DNA of 64,000 nt from positions 62,001-126,000 of the forward strand of contig JBJMMD010000016.1 of the NCBI GenBank assembly GCA_045804965.1, in the 5' to 3' direction. Positions 1 through 7,759 of the stretch are shown here, piece after piece; the first letter of the stretch is position 1; each line of letters opens with the position of its first letter. The position numbers and the translations under genes are program-made. The notes under the pieces were generated by a model, which had not been told where the DNA came from, searched no databases, and saw only the letters and a list, made by a program, of their open reading frames with translations. This DNA comes from CAVTUU01 sp045804965. Lineage in GTDB: Bacteria > Chloroflexota > Chloroflexia > Thermomicrobiales > UBA6265.

Positions 1-220
1 CGCCAATACGAAACTCTTCGCCCTGGCCGAAAGCCTCGGCGGCGTGGAGTCGTTGATCGAGCACCCAGGGAAAATGACGCATGCGAGTGTCGCCGGCACC
101 GGCGCGGAGGTCGAGGATTCACTCGTCAGGCTGTCAGTCGGAATCGAAAATGGTGACGATCTGATCAACGATCTCCGGCAGGCGCTCGAAGTCGCAGTCC
201 CGGCCGGAACCCGGCGGTAG
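1..220 (+). CDS. C-terminal end of a Cys/Met metabolism PLP-dependent enzyme (partial)
   Basis: Only the last 72 residues are present; the reading frame enters at base 2 and stops at TAG 218-220. The fragment contains NTKLFALAESLGGVESL, then EHPGKMTHA, then VRLSVGIENGDDLINDL. This is the typical C-terminus of cystathionine gamma-synthase, cystathionine gamma-lyase or O-acetylhomoserine sulfhydrylase. These pyridoxal-phosphate enzymes act on sulfur amino acids in the cytoplasm. The active-site lysine lies upstream of the window, so which family member this is cannot be decided. A cysteine synthase gene lies at 33.6 kb but is not linked. Confidence 0.85.
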   Translation, partial: ANTKLFALAESLGGVESLIEHPGKMTHASVAGTGAEVEDSLVRLSVGIENGDDLINDLRQALEVAVPAGTRR

Positions 221-315
221 CACCGTTTGGGCGGCACCTCGTGGGGCGCACAAGCCGTCCGCTCTGGCCCGTATTCGACTCAGTTTGCCTTAACCGGACG
301 CCGTCTTCAGCAGGC

Positions 316-342
316 GGGCGCACAGGACGTGCGCCCCTACGG
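316..342. repeat. Palindromic repeat, GGGCGCAC...GTGCGCCCC type
   Basis: An 8-bp perfect stem (316-323 with 329-336) closes a 5-base loop and is followed by CTACGG. The right arm and its tail, GCGCCCCTACGG, match the palindrome at 45336-45364, so this is a second, shortened member of the same dispersed family. It lies in the gap 221-480, where I see no gene. Confidence 0.6.
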
Positions 343-480
343 AGAACATTCTCAGCCCTAGGGGCTGGCATTTCGAAGGCGCGGACAGGTTCTTCAGCCC
401 GCGGCACCGATCGAACTGGAAGCGGCGTAAAAAGACGGCGAGTCGTTTCCTACTCACCGTCTCTACGCTTCGAGATTGCT

Positions 481-576
481 CTAGCGGAATTTTCGATCTG
501 GACGACGGGTATCGACGATGCCCGCCACCAGGGAAATCAGGACAACGATCGCGAGAAAGATCACGGCGCCTGCCAT
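481..576 (-). CDS. Tiny single-pass membrane protein (31 aa)
   Basis: The ORF starts at ATG 576-574 and encodes 31 residues. One hydrophobic stretch, AVIFLAIVVLISLVAGIV (residues 4-21), is followed by a basic tail (DTRRPDRKFR), so the protein probably spans the membrane once with its C-terminus inside. It begins 15 bases after the stop of another small membrane ORF (592-717), and both follow a good promoter at 835-863. No family is recognised. The arrangement of promoter, two tandem tiny hydrophobic ORFs and tight spacing supports a real gene, but no strong ribosome binding site is visible. Confidence 0.5.
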   Translation of the reverse strand: MAGAVIFLAIVVLISLVAGIVDTRRPDRKFR

Positions 577-591
577 TGTCCGCTCCGTTGG

Positions 592-717
592 CTAAATCGA
601 CTGAATTGCGAGCAAAGCTACCAGGACTGCGACGATCAAACCGAGAAAGGTAATTCCGCGAACGATGAGGTCGCGCGCGCACAACACGTCCGCCTCGCGG
701 CGTTCATTCTCCGACAT
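592..717 (-). CDS. Small single-pass membrane protein (41 aa)
   Basis: The ATG at 717-715 gives 41 residues: a charged N-terminus (MSENERREADVLCARDLIVR) and one membrane segment, GITFLGLIVAVLVALLAI, near the C-terminus. A purine-rich GGGGG lies about 6 bases upstream of the start. It is the first gene after the promoter at 835-863 and probably shares a transcript with the 31-aa protein at 481-576. Longer in-frame starts exist upstream but would add residues of unlikely composition. No function can be assigned. Confidence 0.5.
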   Translation of the reverse strand: MSENERREADVLCARDLIVRGITFLGLIVAVLVALLAIQSI

Positions 718-834
718 CCAAGACCCCCACTGATAGACATCCGCCCCGGCGTTCCCCTCCGCGACGCAGCAAACACCGTAGCATCTTTCTTCAAAGTGCC
801 TTGCGGGTTCGACACGTATACGAGGCGTGTCCGC

Positions 835-863
835 AGTGTAGAGGCAGTGTGACCGGCTGTCAA
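835..863 (-). promoter_or_regulatory. Sigma70-type promoter for the two small membrane ORFs
   Basis: On the minus strand, TTGACA (863-858) and TACACT (840-835) are separated by exactly 17 bp. The start would fall near 828, giving a leader of about 110 bases before the 41-aa ORF. Confidence 0.6.
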
Positions 864-978
864 TCGGACAGGTGTGCGGAAATTGTTGCTCGCGGTCACA
901 ATGCACGACTTCAAGCAGTCGAACATGTTCGACGGTAGTTTTAGCTCCCAGCAGGTACGGAGGTGGTCGCTCGCGCGG

Positions 979-1635
979 TCAGTCTCGGTGGTTCGTCGAA
1001 AACAACTCCGGTGGTGACTGCTGGGCGGCGTTCCAATATTCGTCGGGCGAAATCGCCATTTCGATCACATTCAGCTCGAACCGCTCATGGCCCACCCATT
1101 CGATGTGTGAACCAGTCCGCCGGAAACCGACTCGCTCGTATGCTGAGATCGCGCGCTGATTATGTCTGAACACTTCGAGGCGAACCTCGCTGCACAAGTG
1201 ATGTTCGAACGCTTCCTCGACGACGAGTCGCGTCGCCTCGGTGCCATAGCCTTTGCCCCAAGTGTCCTTTTCGCCGATCACGATCCGAAACAGCGCCGAC
1301 GGGTGGGGAACGCCAACGAAATCGGTCAGGGCGGTGCTGCCGATGAGGCGATCCGTCGATTTCTCATGGATGGCGTAGCAGGTGCCGCGGGCGGACATTG
1401 GCAGGATGATGGAATCGAAATAGCCGCGCGACTGGATTTCGTTGAGCGGTCGCTGGTCGTGGCGAAGCAGGCGTGCGATTTCCTGATCGGCATACCAGCG
1501 CTGAAACGCGGCCCGGTTTTCCGGCACGTGACGGCGCAGAACGACGAGGTGTCCGGATCTGATCGGCGCCTCAACCTCACGCCGCGGACCGCCCTCAAGC
1601 TCGTCGCGCTCTCGTTCGGGTTCCTCGTCGTCCAT
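979..1635 (-). CDS. GNAT-family N-acetyltransferase (RimJ/RimL type)
   Basis: The protein is 218 aa from the ATG at 1635, which follows a TGAGGCGG purine patch; a longer in-frame extension upstream is Arg-rich and looks non-coding. The order of elements fits the RimJ/RimL-like branch of GNAT acetyltransferases: LRRHVPENRAAFQRWYAD near the N-terminus, then GSTALTDF, then RIVIGEKDTWGKGYGTEA (the acetyl-CoA-binding motif A), then HNQRAISAYERVGFRRTG. Such enzymes move an acetyl group from acetyl-CoA to an amine, often a protein N-terminus or a small molecule. The substrate cannot be inferred. It is divergent from the copper gene at 1839. Confidence 0.8.
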   Translation of the reverse strand: MDDEEPERERDELEGGPRREVEAPIRSGHLVVLRRHVPENRAAFQRWYADQEIARLLRHDQRPLNEIQSRGYFDSIILPMSARGTCYAIHEKSTDRLIGSTALTDFVGVPHPSALFRIVIGEKDTWGKGYGTEATRLVVEEAFEHHLCSEVRLEVFRHNQRAISAYERVGFRRTGSHIEWVGHERFELNVIEMAISPDEYWNAAQQSPPELFSTNHRD

Positions 1636-1838
1636 CGGTCGCCGCCTCAGCCACGAGAAGCGGCCTTTGATATCGATAATTTCACGTCGCAAACTGGGAA
1701 CATCCGTGCCGAAGTCCGAACCGTCGATGAGCGTGTTTGCGCTAACCTCAAGCGCGCGAGTATAGCACTGGCGCAGGCCGGCTCTTCGCCCCGGCCCGTA
1801 TAATCGCGGCTTGATCCTTCTTCTCCTCCGCCGTCTGG

Positions 1839-4199
1839 ATGCGCGTGAACACGCTCCCTTCCTCACGAACGCTCCGCCGTGGAACGTTGCTCATCGTTGC
1901 CCTTGTCGCGGTCGTTGTGGTGCTCTTGAGCGCTCAAGGAACGGCCGCCCACGCTCGATTACGTGATGCAAACCCGAAACCGGGGGCAGCGCTCGCGTCC
2001 GCGCCGGACACGATCCGGCTCATGTTTACCGAGCCGATTGACGCCAAATTCAGCTCGGCCTCGCTGGTCAATGCCGGTGACCAAGCCGTACCGATCGGAT
2101 CGGTTCAAGTCGATCCTGCGGACGATCACGTCGCGATCATTTCCGTCGTCGATCCAGCCGCGGTTCAACCCGGAAGTTACACGCTGGTTTGGCGGGCATT
2201 GTCCGCGGCCGATGGTCACGCCACCGATGGGGTGCTGAGCTTCAGCGTCGGCACGGGCCAAGCCCCGACCGTGGCATCAACCGGACAGGCGCGAGAAGCC
2301 GTGCCCTGGTGGGAGGTTTCGGCCAGCTGGCTGGAGCTGGTCGGGTTCGTCGCTGTCGGAGGACTTTTCTGGTTCGCGCTCCTTGTCCTGATTCCTGCGC
2401 TTCACGCAGATCCTGAGTTGATTGAACGCCTGTGTCGTCCGCTGCGCGCCGTTTGGTGGGGGAGTTGGCTGCTCGCCTTGCTCGCCTTGCTCGCGGTCCT
2501 GATGACCCAGGCTGGGCGAGTCAACGACAGCTCGGTGTATGGGTGGCCGGGGGTAAACACGCTGCAAGCGATCTTGACTGAGACGCGATTCGGACAGTGT
2601 TGGTTGATCCGGATTGCGTTGCTGATCGCGTTGGGGAGCCTCGCGTTTCTAACTTTCGGATTTCCACGTTTCCGCGAACACATACCAACGGCCGCGAAGT
2701 GGCCGTGGCTCGCCGGGAGCGCCGTGTCGGCCGCCACCTTCCTCACAATACCGCTTTCAGGGCATGCTGCCGCCGTCGATCCACGGTGGGCGGGCATCGC
2801 AATTGACTGGTTGCATGTGCTTTCGGTCACGATCTGGCTTGGCGGTCTGGTCTATCTCGTCGTCGCCCTGGCCGAACTTGTCCGCTCAAAGCTGGATGAA
2901 GATGCAGCATCAGGCGCGGCGATGGCGCGGCGATTCTCGTTTGTGGCGCTCCTCGCTGCCGCCATCATCGTAGGCTCCGGCTTCGTCAACGCCGCGTTCC
3001 ACGTTTCCGGACCGCGCAACTTGACGAGTGACACCTATGGACCGGCGCTCATCGTCAAGCATTTGCTCATCATTCCGATCCTCATTGCCGCCGCGGTCAA
3101 TTTCCTTGTCACTGTGCCTAGGCTGAAGCAATCGACGGCGGATGAGAATCTGGTTGCGACGAAGTTTTTCCTCCGCGCGCTGTGGTTCACTGCTGCCGCC
3201 GAGCTTGGTCTGGCGGTCGCCGTGCTTGTCGCCGCGGCCGCCCTCAGCGATCTTGCGCCCGCCGATGAGCCCCTCAAAGTCGATGTTGCCGCGAAGGTCG
3301 TTTCCTATGATCAGCACGCCCAGGCAGGCAATGTAGACGTCTGGCTGCTGGGGCGGATCGCGGGCGAAGCGGGCGACAGGTTCACACTATCACTCACGGA
3401 TCAGTCTGGAAATGCGCCGACTACCATGCTGCGGGTCATTGTTCGGACAACGGCGGCGGAGGCGACCGGCAGCATCAGTGACAGATTCGACGCCGAACCG
3501 CTCGCCGGGAACCCAGGCGTCTACGTTTTCTCAGCAACCCGGATTGGGCTCGCAGCCAATTGGACGCTCGAGACGACGGTACGCCGTGCGGGCCTACCGG
3601 ATCAAACCGCTCGCTTTGCGATCGACACGCACGGCACCGGCGTGCAGCCGCCGAGGCTCGTCTCCGATCATTGGCGAATGCCGAGGATGACCGCGATCGC
3701 ATGGCTCACCTTCACGCTCGCGATCATCGTCGGCATCGCCGGGATCGTGGGCGTGCGCAAGCTCCCGGAGCTGGAACCCTTCGCGGCCGCGCTCTTGCTG
3801 ACGATGATCGCGCTCATCGTAACCGGATTTCTCGCAACCAGTTACCGGCTTTCGATCCCCATTTCCGCATCGACGAACGTCCCGAATCCTATGGCGGCCG
3901 ATGAGGGGTCGATTCAACGCGGGCAAAAGACCTACGAGGCGCTCTGCCTTGCTTGCCATGGCGCCGCCGGCAGCGGCACCGACGCGCAAACCGCTGCCAA
4001 AGACCCGCATCACCAGCATGCTACCAGCACTGACTTGATGTCACGAAAGATCAAACAGCAACGCGACGGCGATCTCTATGACGGCATCGCGAACGGCGTT
4101 CCCGGCACCGATATGCCCGCCTTCGACACTGCGCTCTCTGAGCAGGAACGGTGGGACCTCGTTAACTATCTACGGAAATTGCAGCACGACGCCGAGTGA
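1839..4199 (+). CDS. CopC-CopD copper resistance/import fusion with C-terminal cytochrome c domain
   Basis: The 786-aa protein begins with a signal-anchor (residues about 14-31). A CopC-like beta-sandwich follows, starting with the mature AHARL in which the conserved first His is a likely copper ligand, and extending to about 138. A multi-span CopD-type membrane region (about 158-475) comes next, then an extracytoplasmic beta-rich segment (about 490-600), more membrane helices (about 625-675), and a class I cytochrome c domain with CLACH (Cys703, Cys706, His707) and a probable axial Met759 in GTDMPAF. CopC/CopD fusions (YcnJ type) handle copper at the membrane. The haem domain suggests a link to copper redox chemistry or cytochrome oxidase assembly; this last point is inference. 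The upstream TATAAT (1799) lacks an obvious -35 box. Confidence 0.85.
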   Translation: MRVNTLPSSRTLRRGTLLIVALVAVVVVLLSAQGTAAHARLRDANPKPGAALASAPDTIRLMFTEPIDAKFSSASLVNAGDQAVPIGSVQVDPADDHVAIISVVDPAAVQPGSYTLVWRALSAADGHATDGVLSFSVGTGQAPTVASTGQAREAVPWWEVSASWLELVGFVAVGGLFWFALLVLIPALHADPELIERLCRPLRAVWWGSWLLALLALLAVLMTQAGRVNDSSVYGWPGVNTLQAILTETRFGQCWLIRIALLIALGSLAFLTFGFPRFREHIPTAAKWPWLAGSAVSAATFLTIPLSGHAAAVDPRWAGIAIDWLHVLSVTIWLGGLVYLVVALAELVRSKLDEDAASGAAMARRFSFVALLAAAIIVGSGFVNAAFHVSGPRNLTSDTYGPALIVKHLLIIPILIAAAVNFLVTVPRLKQSTADENLVATKFFLRALWFTAAAELGLAVAVLVAAAALSDLAPADEPLKVDVAAKVVSYDQHAQAGNVDVWLLGRIAGEAGDRFTLSLTDQSGNAPTTMLRVIVRTTAAEATGSISDRFDAEPLAGNPGVYVFSATRIGLAANWTLETTVRRAGLPDQTARFAIDTHGTGVQPPRLVSDHWRMPRMTAIAWLTFTLAIIVGIAGIVGVRKLPELEPFAAALLLTMIALIVTGFLATSYRLSIPISASTNVPNPMAADEGSIQRGQKTYEALCLACHGAAGSGTDAQTAAKDPHHQHATSTDLMSRKIKQQRDGDLYDGIANGVPGTDMPAFDTALSEQERWDLVNYLRKLQHDAE

Positions 4200-4202
4200 A
4201 TT

Positions 4203-4263
4203 CCCTCAGCCCCTGACTTCTGCTCGCGCATGGGAGAGCGTGGCCAGCAGGGCCGGGTGAGGG
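4203..4263. repeat. Dispersed repeat with CCCTCA/TGAGGG ends, copy 1
   Basis: A 61-base element begins CCCTCAGCCCC and ends with GGGAGAGCGTGGCCAGCAGG then GCCGGGTGAGGG, immediately after the CopCD stop codon. A related copy lies at 47181-47286, just after pheA. The ends are inverted repeats and the interior can fold. Confidence 0.6.
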
Positions 4264-4317
4264 AACGCTGGACGTTGAGGGCTGCTTACGGACACTTGGA
4301 CCTGCGCTAGCACCAAA

Positions 4318-4343
4318 CGAACCGGACAGCAATGTCCGGTTCG
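4318..4343 (-). terminator. Hairpin terminator downstream of the zinc-ribbon gene
   Basis: CGAACCGGACA and TGTCCGGTTCG form a perfect 11-bp stem with a GCAA loop. On the minus strand a short T-rich TTTGG follows. It lies 46 bases past the stop of the zinc-ribbon gene. Confidence 0.55.
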
Positions 4344-4389
4344 CGCTTGTTCAAGTTTGGTTGTGAGACCCTTGCGGGTCAGCTTCTCT

Positions 4390-4752
4390 TTAGTACGAGC
4401 CGTACCGAGGAGAAGATGCGCGGCGCTCCTGGAAGCACTCACGGCAATAAACCGGCTTGTCCGTCCGAGGCAAGAACGGAACTTCCGTCTCCTTGCCGCA
4501 GTTGGAGCAGATCGCCGAGTACATTTGCCGCGGGCCGGAGGAATATCCACCGCCGCCGCCGCCACCGTACCCGCCGCCGGAATATCCGCCGCCGTCGTAA
4601 CCCGAAGACTGTCGCTCCTGCTTGCGCTTCTGTCGACAGTTATTGCACCGCTGTGGCTCCGAAAACCCTCGCTCTTGATAGAACGCTTGCTCGCCAGCCG
4701 TAAAAACGAACTCCTCGCCGCAATCGCGGCAGGTGAGCGTCTTGTCGCTCAT
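4390..4752 (-). CDS. Zinc-ribbon domain protein with Gly/Tyr-rich linker
   Basis: From ATG 4752 the product is 120 aa and starts MSDKTLTCRDCGEEF, the typical start of a small bacterial zinc-ribbon family. Residues 8-11 (CRDC) and CNNCRQ around 36-39 supply one Cys4 site; a second CSNC...YCREC site lies near the C-terminus. Between them is a low-complexity SGGGYGGGGGGGYSSG linker. Such proteins are probably cytoplasmic and of unknown role, with the two Cys pairs binding zinc. An in-frame GTG 33 bases upstream is a possible alternative start. It is monocistronic, with its own promoter (4901-4929) and a hairpin terminator. Confidence 0.8.
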   Translation of the reverse strand: MSDKTLTCRDCGEEFVFTAGEQAFYQERGFSEPQRCNNCRQKRKQERQSSGYDGGGYSGGGYGGGGGGGYSSGPRQMYSAICSNCGKETEVPFLPRTDKPVYCRECFQERRASSPRYGSY

Positions 4753-4900
4753 TCCGCCTGAACACTCCCCGTCGTGGTTATTCACGACACTGAACAGAAA
4801 AACGTTTAACCGAGACGGATCCGGGCGGAACGGGACACGTGGATATCCAATCTATGGACGGGTCCGACGAGCGCGTACGCATTGGAAACGTCTAGGGTTT

Positions 4901-4929
4901 CTAATATAGCACATTTAAGCGGTTGTCAA
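4901..4929 (-). promoter_or_regulatory. Promoter of the zinc-ribbon gene
   Basis: On the minus strand, TTGACA (4929-4924), a 17-bp spacer and TATTAG (4906-4901) form a near-consensus promoter. The predicted leader is about 140 bases, long for a single small gene, and crosses an otherwise gene-free gap. Confidence 0.65.
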
Positions 4930-4990
4930 CAGTCTTTTGAAAAGCACGTTTCAGTTTAGTTTCCTCACCTGGAAAAACCGATTGCGCGTG

Positions 4991-5019
4991 TTGAAAATAC
5001 CCGTTCATTCGCCTTTATT
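4991..5019 (+). promoter_or_regulatory. Candidate promoter of sucCD
   Basis: TTGAAA (4991-4996) and TTTATT (5014-5019) are spaced 17 bp apart in an AT-rich part of the gap 4753-5269. The leader to sucC would be about 245 bases; no riboswitch was recognised in it. Confidence 0.45.
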
Positions 5020-5269
5020 CTGGTTTTCATTCCAGCCACTGCGCGGCGATGAAAGCTGTTCGTTTCGAAAATCAGTTTGCCTTCGATTCCTTATCTAATG
5101 CGATCCCCGCGATTTGTTCGCTATGCAGCGTTGGCTGTCCGGTGAAGCGATGGATGGGCTATGTTAGGATGCGCCTGCCGGCGAGCAACGGGGTTTCCGC
5201 GACGCCGGCATTGACATGCGTCGAACGCGGTTGGGCAGCGTCGCTTCACCGCGCGAAGGAATCATGCCG

Positions 5270-6403
5270 ATGAACGTCCATGAGTACCAAGCCGCGGAGA
5301 TTTTGAGTCGTTACGGTATCCCCGTCAATCCGGGCGAGGTAGCGACGAATCCCGACGAAGCCGGCGCGATTGCCGCCCGTTTTGGCGGTCCGGTCGCCGT
5401 CAAAGCCCAGGTCCACACCGGGGGCCGAGGCAAGGCTGGCGGGATCAAACTCGCGACCAACGACGAGGCGGCCCGCACAATCGCGAAGCAAATCCTCGGC
5501 ATGAACATCAATGGGCATATCGTGCACAAGGTCCTCGTCGTACCCGGTGTGGAAATCGCGCACGAGTTTTATCTCGGCGTCGTGCTCGACCGGCCGCGGC
5601 GAGAGGTGCTGGTGATGGCGAGCGCCGAGGGCGGCATCGATATTGAAGAGGTCGCGCGTGCGCGTCCTGAAAAGATTTTTCGTGCCCACGCCGAGCCGCT
5701 GCTCGGACTGCGGGCTTATCAAGCGCGTGAAATCGCCTTCAGGCTCGACATTCCCGCCGACAAAGTGCCTGGCTTCGTACAGATCGCGCAGGCGCTCTAT
5801 GACGCGTATGTTCGCGAGGATGCCACGCTCGCCGAAATCAATCCCTTGATCCTGACAAAAGACGGCGATTGGCTTGCGCTTGACTCGAAAATGAGCTTTG
5901 ACGATAACGCCCTGTTCCGTCATCCAGACATCGAAGAGTTGCGGGATTTGAACGAGGAGAACCCGACCGAACTGGAAGCGCGCCGGTCCGGCATTTCCTT
6001 CGTCAAGTTAGATGGCGACATCGGTTGCATCGTCAACGGCGCTGGTCTCGCGATGGCCACGATGGACGCGGTGAAGCTCCACGGTGGCGAGCCTGCGAAC
6101 TTTCTCGATGTTGGCGGCGGGGCAAGCGCCGATCAAGTGGCCAAGGCGTTCGGGCTCGTCACCGCCGATCCGAACGTGAAAGCGATCCTGATTAATATAT
6201 TCGGCGGCATCACGCGTGGGGATGTCGTCGCCCAAGGCATCCACGAAGCCCTCGATCGAGTGACAGTCAAGGTACCAATTGTCGTCCGACTCGCAGGCAC
6301 CAATGCCAAAGAAGGACGCCGCACGCTCGAAGAGGCGGGGCTAACCGCGGTCGACACGATGGACGACGCGGCAAGCCAAGTGGTCGCCGCAACGAATCGG
6401 TAA
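5270..6403 (+). CDS. sucC: Succinyl-CoA synthetase (ADP-forming) beta subunit
   Basis: The 377-aa product starts MNVHEYQAAEILSRYGIP, the classic SucC beginning. An ATP-grasp fold occupies the first 240 residues (VKAQVHTGGRGKAGGIKLA is the nucleotide-binding stretch), followed by the CoA-ligase domain with LDVGGGAS and NIFGGITR. With SucD it converts succinyl-CoA, ADP and phosphate to succinate, ATP and CoA in the TCA cycle. The ATG at 5270 is preferred because GAAGGA lies 9 bases upstream; ATG 5264 is the alternative. It precedes sucD by 52 bases in one operon. Confidence 0.95.
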   Translation: MNVHEYQAAEILSRYGIPVNPGEVATNPDEAGAIAARFGGPVAVKAQVHTGGRGKAGGIKLATNDEAARTIAKQILGMNINGHIVHKVLVVPGVEIAHEFYLGVVLDRPRREVLVMASAEGGIDIEEVARARPEKIFRAHAEPLLGLRAYQAREIAFRLDIPADKVPGFVQIAQALYDAYVREDATLAEINPLILTKDGDWLALDSKMSFDDNALFRHPDIEELRDLNEENPTELEARRSGISFVKLDGDIGCIVNGAGLAMATMDAVKLHGGEPANFLDVGGGASADQVAKAFGLVTADPNVKAILINIFGGITRGDVVAQGIHEALDRVTVKVPIVVRLAGTNAKEGRRTLEEAGLTAVDTMDDAASQVVAATNR

Positions 6404-6455
6404 CGACTCTGGGAACGATCGTCGGCGAGGGTTCGCCGGCGAAGGAGCGCGCTCC

Positions 6456-7325
6456 GTGAGCATCCTCGTCGACAAGAACACCCGGCTTTTGGTCCAAGGG
6501 ATTACGGGACGAGAAGGTTCATTTCATACCGGACAAATGGTTGAATACGGCACTAAGGTTGTTGGCGGAGTCACGCCTGGCGGCGCCGGCAAGCAGATCG
6601 CCAGCGCGCCAGTTTTCAACACTGTCTCAGACGCGGTAGCACAGACCGGCGCCGACACCTCGATCATTTTCGTCCCTGCTCGCTTCGCCCCGGATGCGAT
6701 CTACGAAGCGGTCGACGCGGGCATTAAGCTCGTCGTCTGCATCACGGAAGGCGTCCCCATCCAAGACATGGTGCCGGTTCGCGCCTATGTCCAGCTCAAA
6801 GGCGCACGCCTGCTGGGCGCAAACTGTCCTGGTCTGATTACGCCTGGCGAGGCGAAGATCGGCATCATGCCTGGTTTCATTCACGAGCCCGGCCCGGTTG
6901 GTCTCATTTCCCGCTCCGGCACGTTGACCTACGAAGTCGTCGACGCGCTCACGAAAGCAGGACTGGGACAGACGACTGCCGTCGGCATTGGCGGCGATCC
7001 GATCCATGGCACATCGTTTGTCGACGTGCTGCGCATGTTTCAAGGCGATCCGGAGACCGAGGCGATCGTCATGATCGGTGAAATCGGCGGCACGGACGAG
7101 CAAGACGCGGCTGCATTTATCAAGGCCCACGTCGGCAAACCCGTGATTGGATTTATCGCCGGGCAATCGGCCCCGCCGGGGAAGCGGATGGGACACGCGG
7201 GAGCGATCATCTCGGGGGGCACCGGCACCGCGGCCGAAAAGATCGAAGCCCTTGAAGCGGCCGGCGTTCACGTCGCCGAAAGCCCTTTCCAAGTGCCAGG
7301 CATGGTGAAGGACGCGATGCGATAA
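6456..7325 (+). CDS. sucD: Succinyl-CoA synthetase alpha subunit
   Basis: The 289-aa protein starts with GTG (MSILVDKNTRLLVQGITGRE). The CoA-binding Rossmann fold comes first (GGVTPGGAGK), followed by GANCPGLITPGEAKIGIMPG and GLISRSGTLTYE. The phosphohistidine loop contains GHAGAIISGGTGTA, in which His is the residue phosphorylated during catalysis. It forms the heteromer with SucC, encoded 52 bases upstream. The gap after it (7326-7590) has only a weak GGTAATGA/TCATTACC inverted repeat (7326-7371). Confidence 0.95.
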   Translation: MSILVDKNTRLLVQGITGREGSFHTGQMVEYGTKVVGGVTPGGAGKQIASAPVFNTVSDAVAQTGADTSIIFVPARFAPDAIYEAVDAGIKLVVCITEGVPIQDMVPVRAYVQLKGARLLGANCPGLITPGEAKIGIMPGFIHEPGPVGLISRSGTLTYEVVDALTKAGLGQTTAVGIGGDPIHGTSFVDVLRMFQGDPETEAIVMIGEIGGTDEQDAAAFIKAHVGKPVIGFIAGQSAPPGKRMGHAGAIISGGTGTAAEKIEALEAAGVHVAESPFQVPGMVKDAMR

Positions 7326-7590
7326 GGTAATGACCAAGCGGACCCGGGAAAGAATATTCTGGCTCATTACCGGAAGCCCCTCAGAGTTCAATACGGAGAC
7401 TTCTTCCCCAGAGGTCGGTTTGGACCGGCTTCCGCACCCTAGCAGGACGCCATCGGGGATCTATTGATTTCTGGGTAGGCGCCAACCACCATCTCGCAAA
7501 TTAGCGACTCCGCCGCCGTTCCTCAAGACCATTGTTCCTCGGGTGAGGTTTCCAATCTCGAAGATCCTGTCACAAGCACCTCCCAAATTC

Positions 7591-7628
7591 TTCAGCAATT
7601 TTTCAGGTTTGCTTCAGGGGCCATTCAG
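7591..7628 (+). promoter_or_regulatory. Four TTCAG direct repeats at exact 11-bp spacing upstream of htrA
   Basis: TTCAG occurs at 7591, 7602, 7613 and 7624, one per helical turn. This is the architecture of binding sites for OmpR/PhoB-type response regulators. The repeats lie about 130 bases before htrA and just upstream of a possible -10 (CAGACT, 7639). The adjacent response regulator at 9239 is the obvious candidate ligand; that link is inference. Confidence 0.65.
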
Positions 7629-7759
7629 CGCTGAGGTGCAGACTCATCTTGTCAGTTGATTCGGTTGGTCGAGACGGCTGATCGGGTTTCGAATTTCTGC
7701 TCGCTTCACAGCCCACCGAAACGATGCGGCGGCGAGCACAAGACAAAGGAAGGACGTTG

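Noticed and set aside
918..933. Perfect 16-bp palindrome GTCGAACATGTTCGAC resembling a LexA (SOS) box
   Set aside because: The CGAAC and GTTCG half-sites are only 2 bases apart instead of the 4 required, and it is downstream of the convergent gene ends rather than at a promoter.
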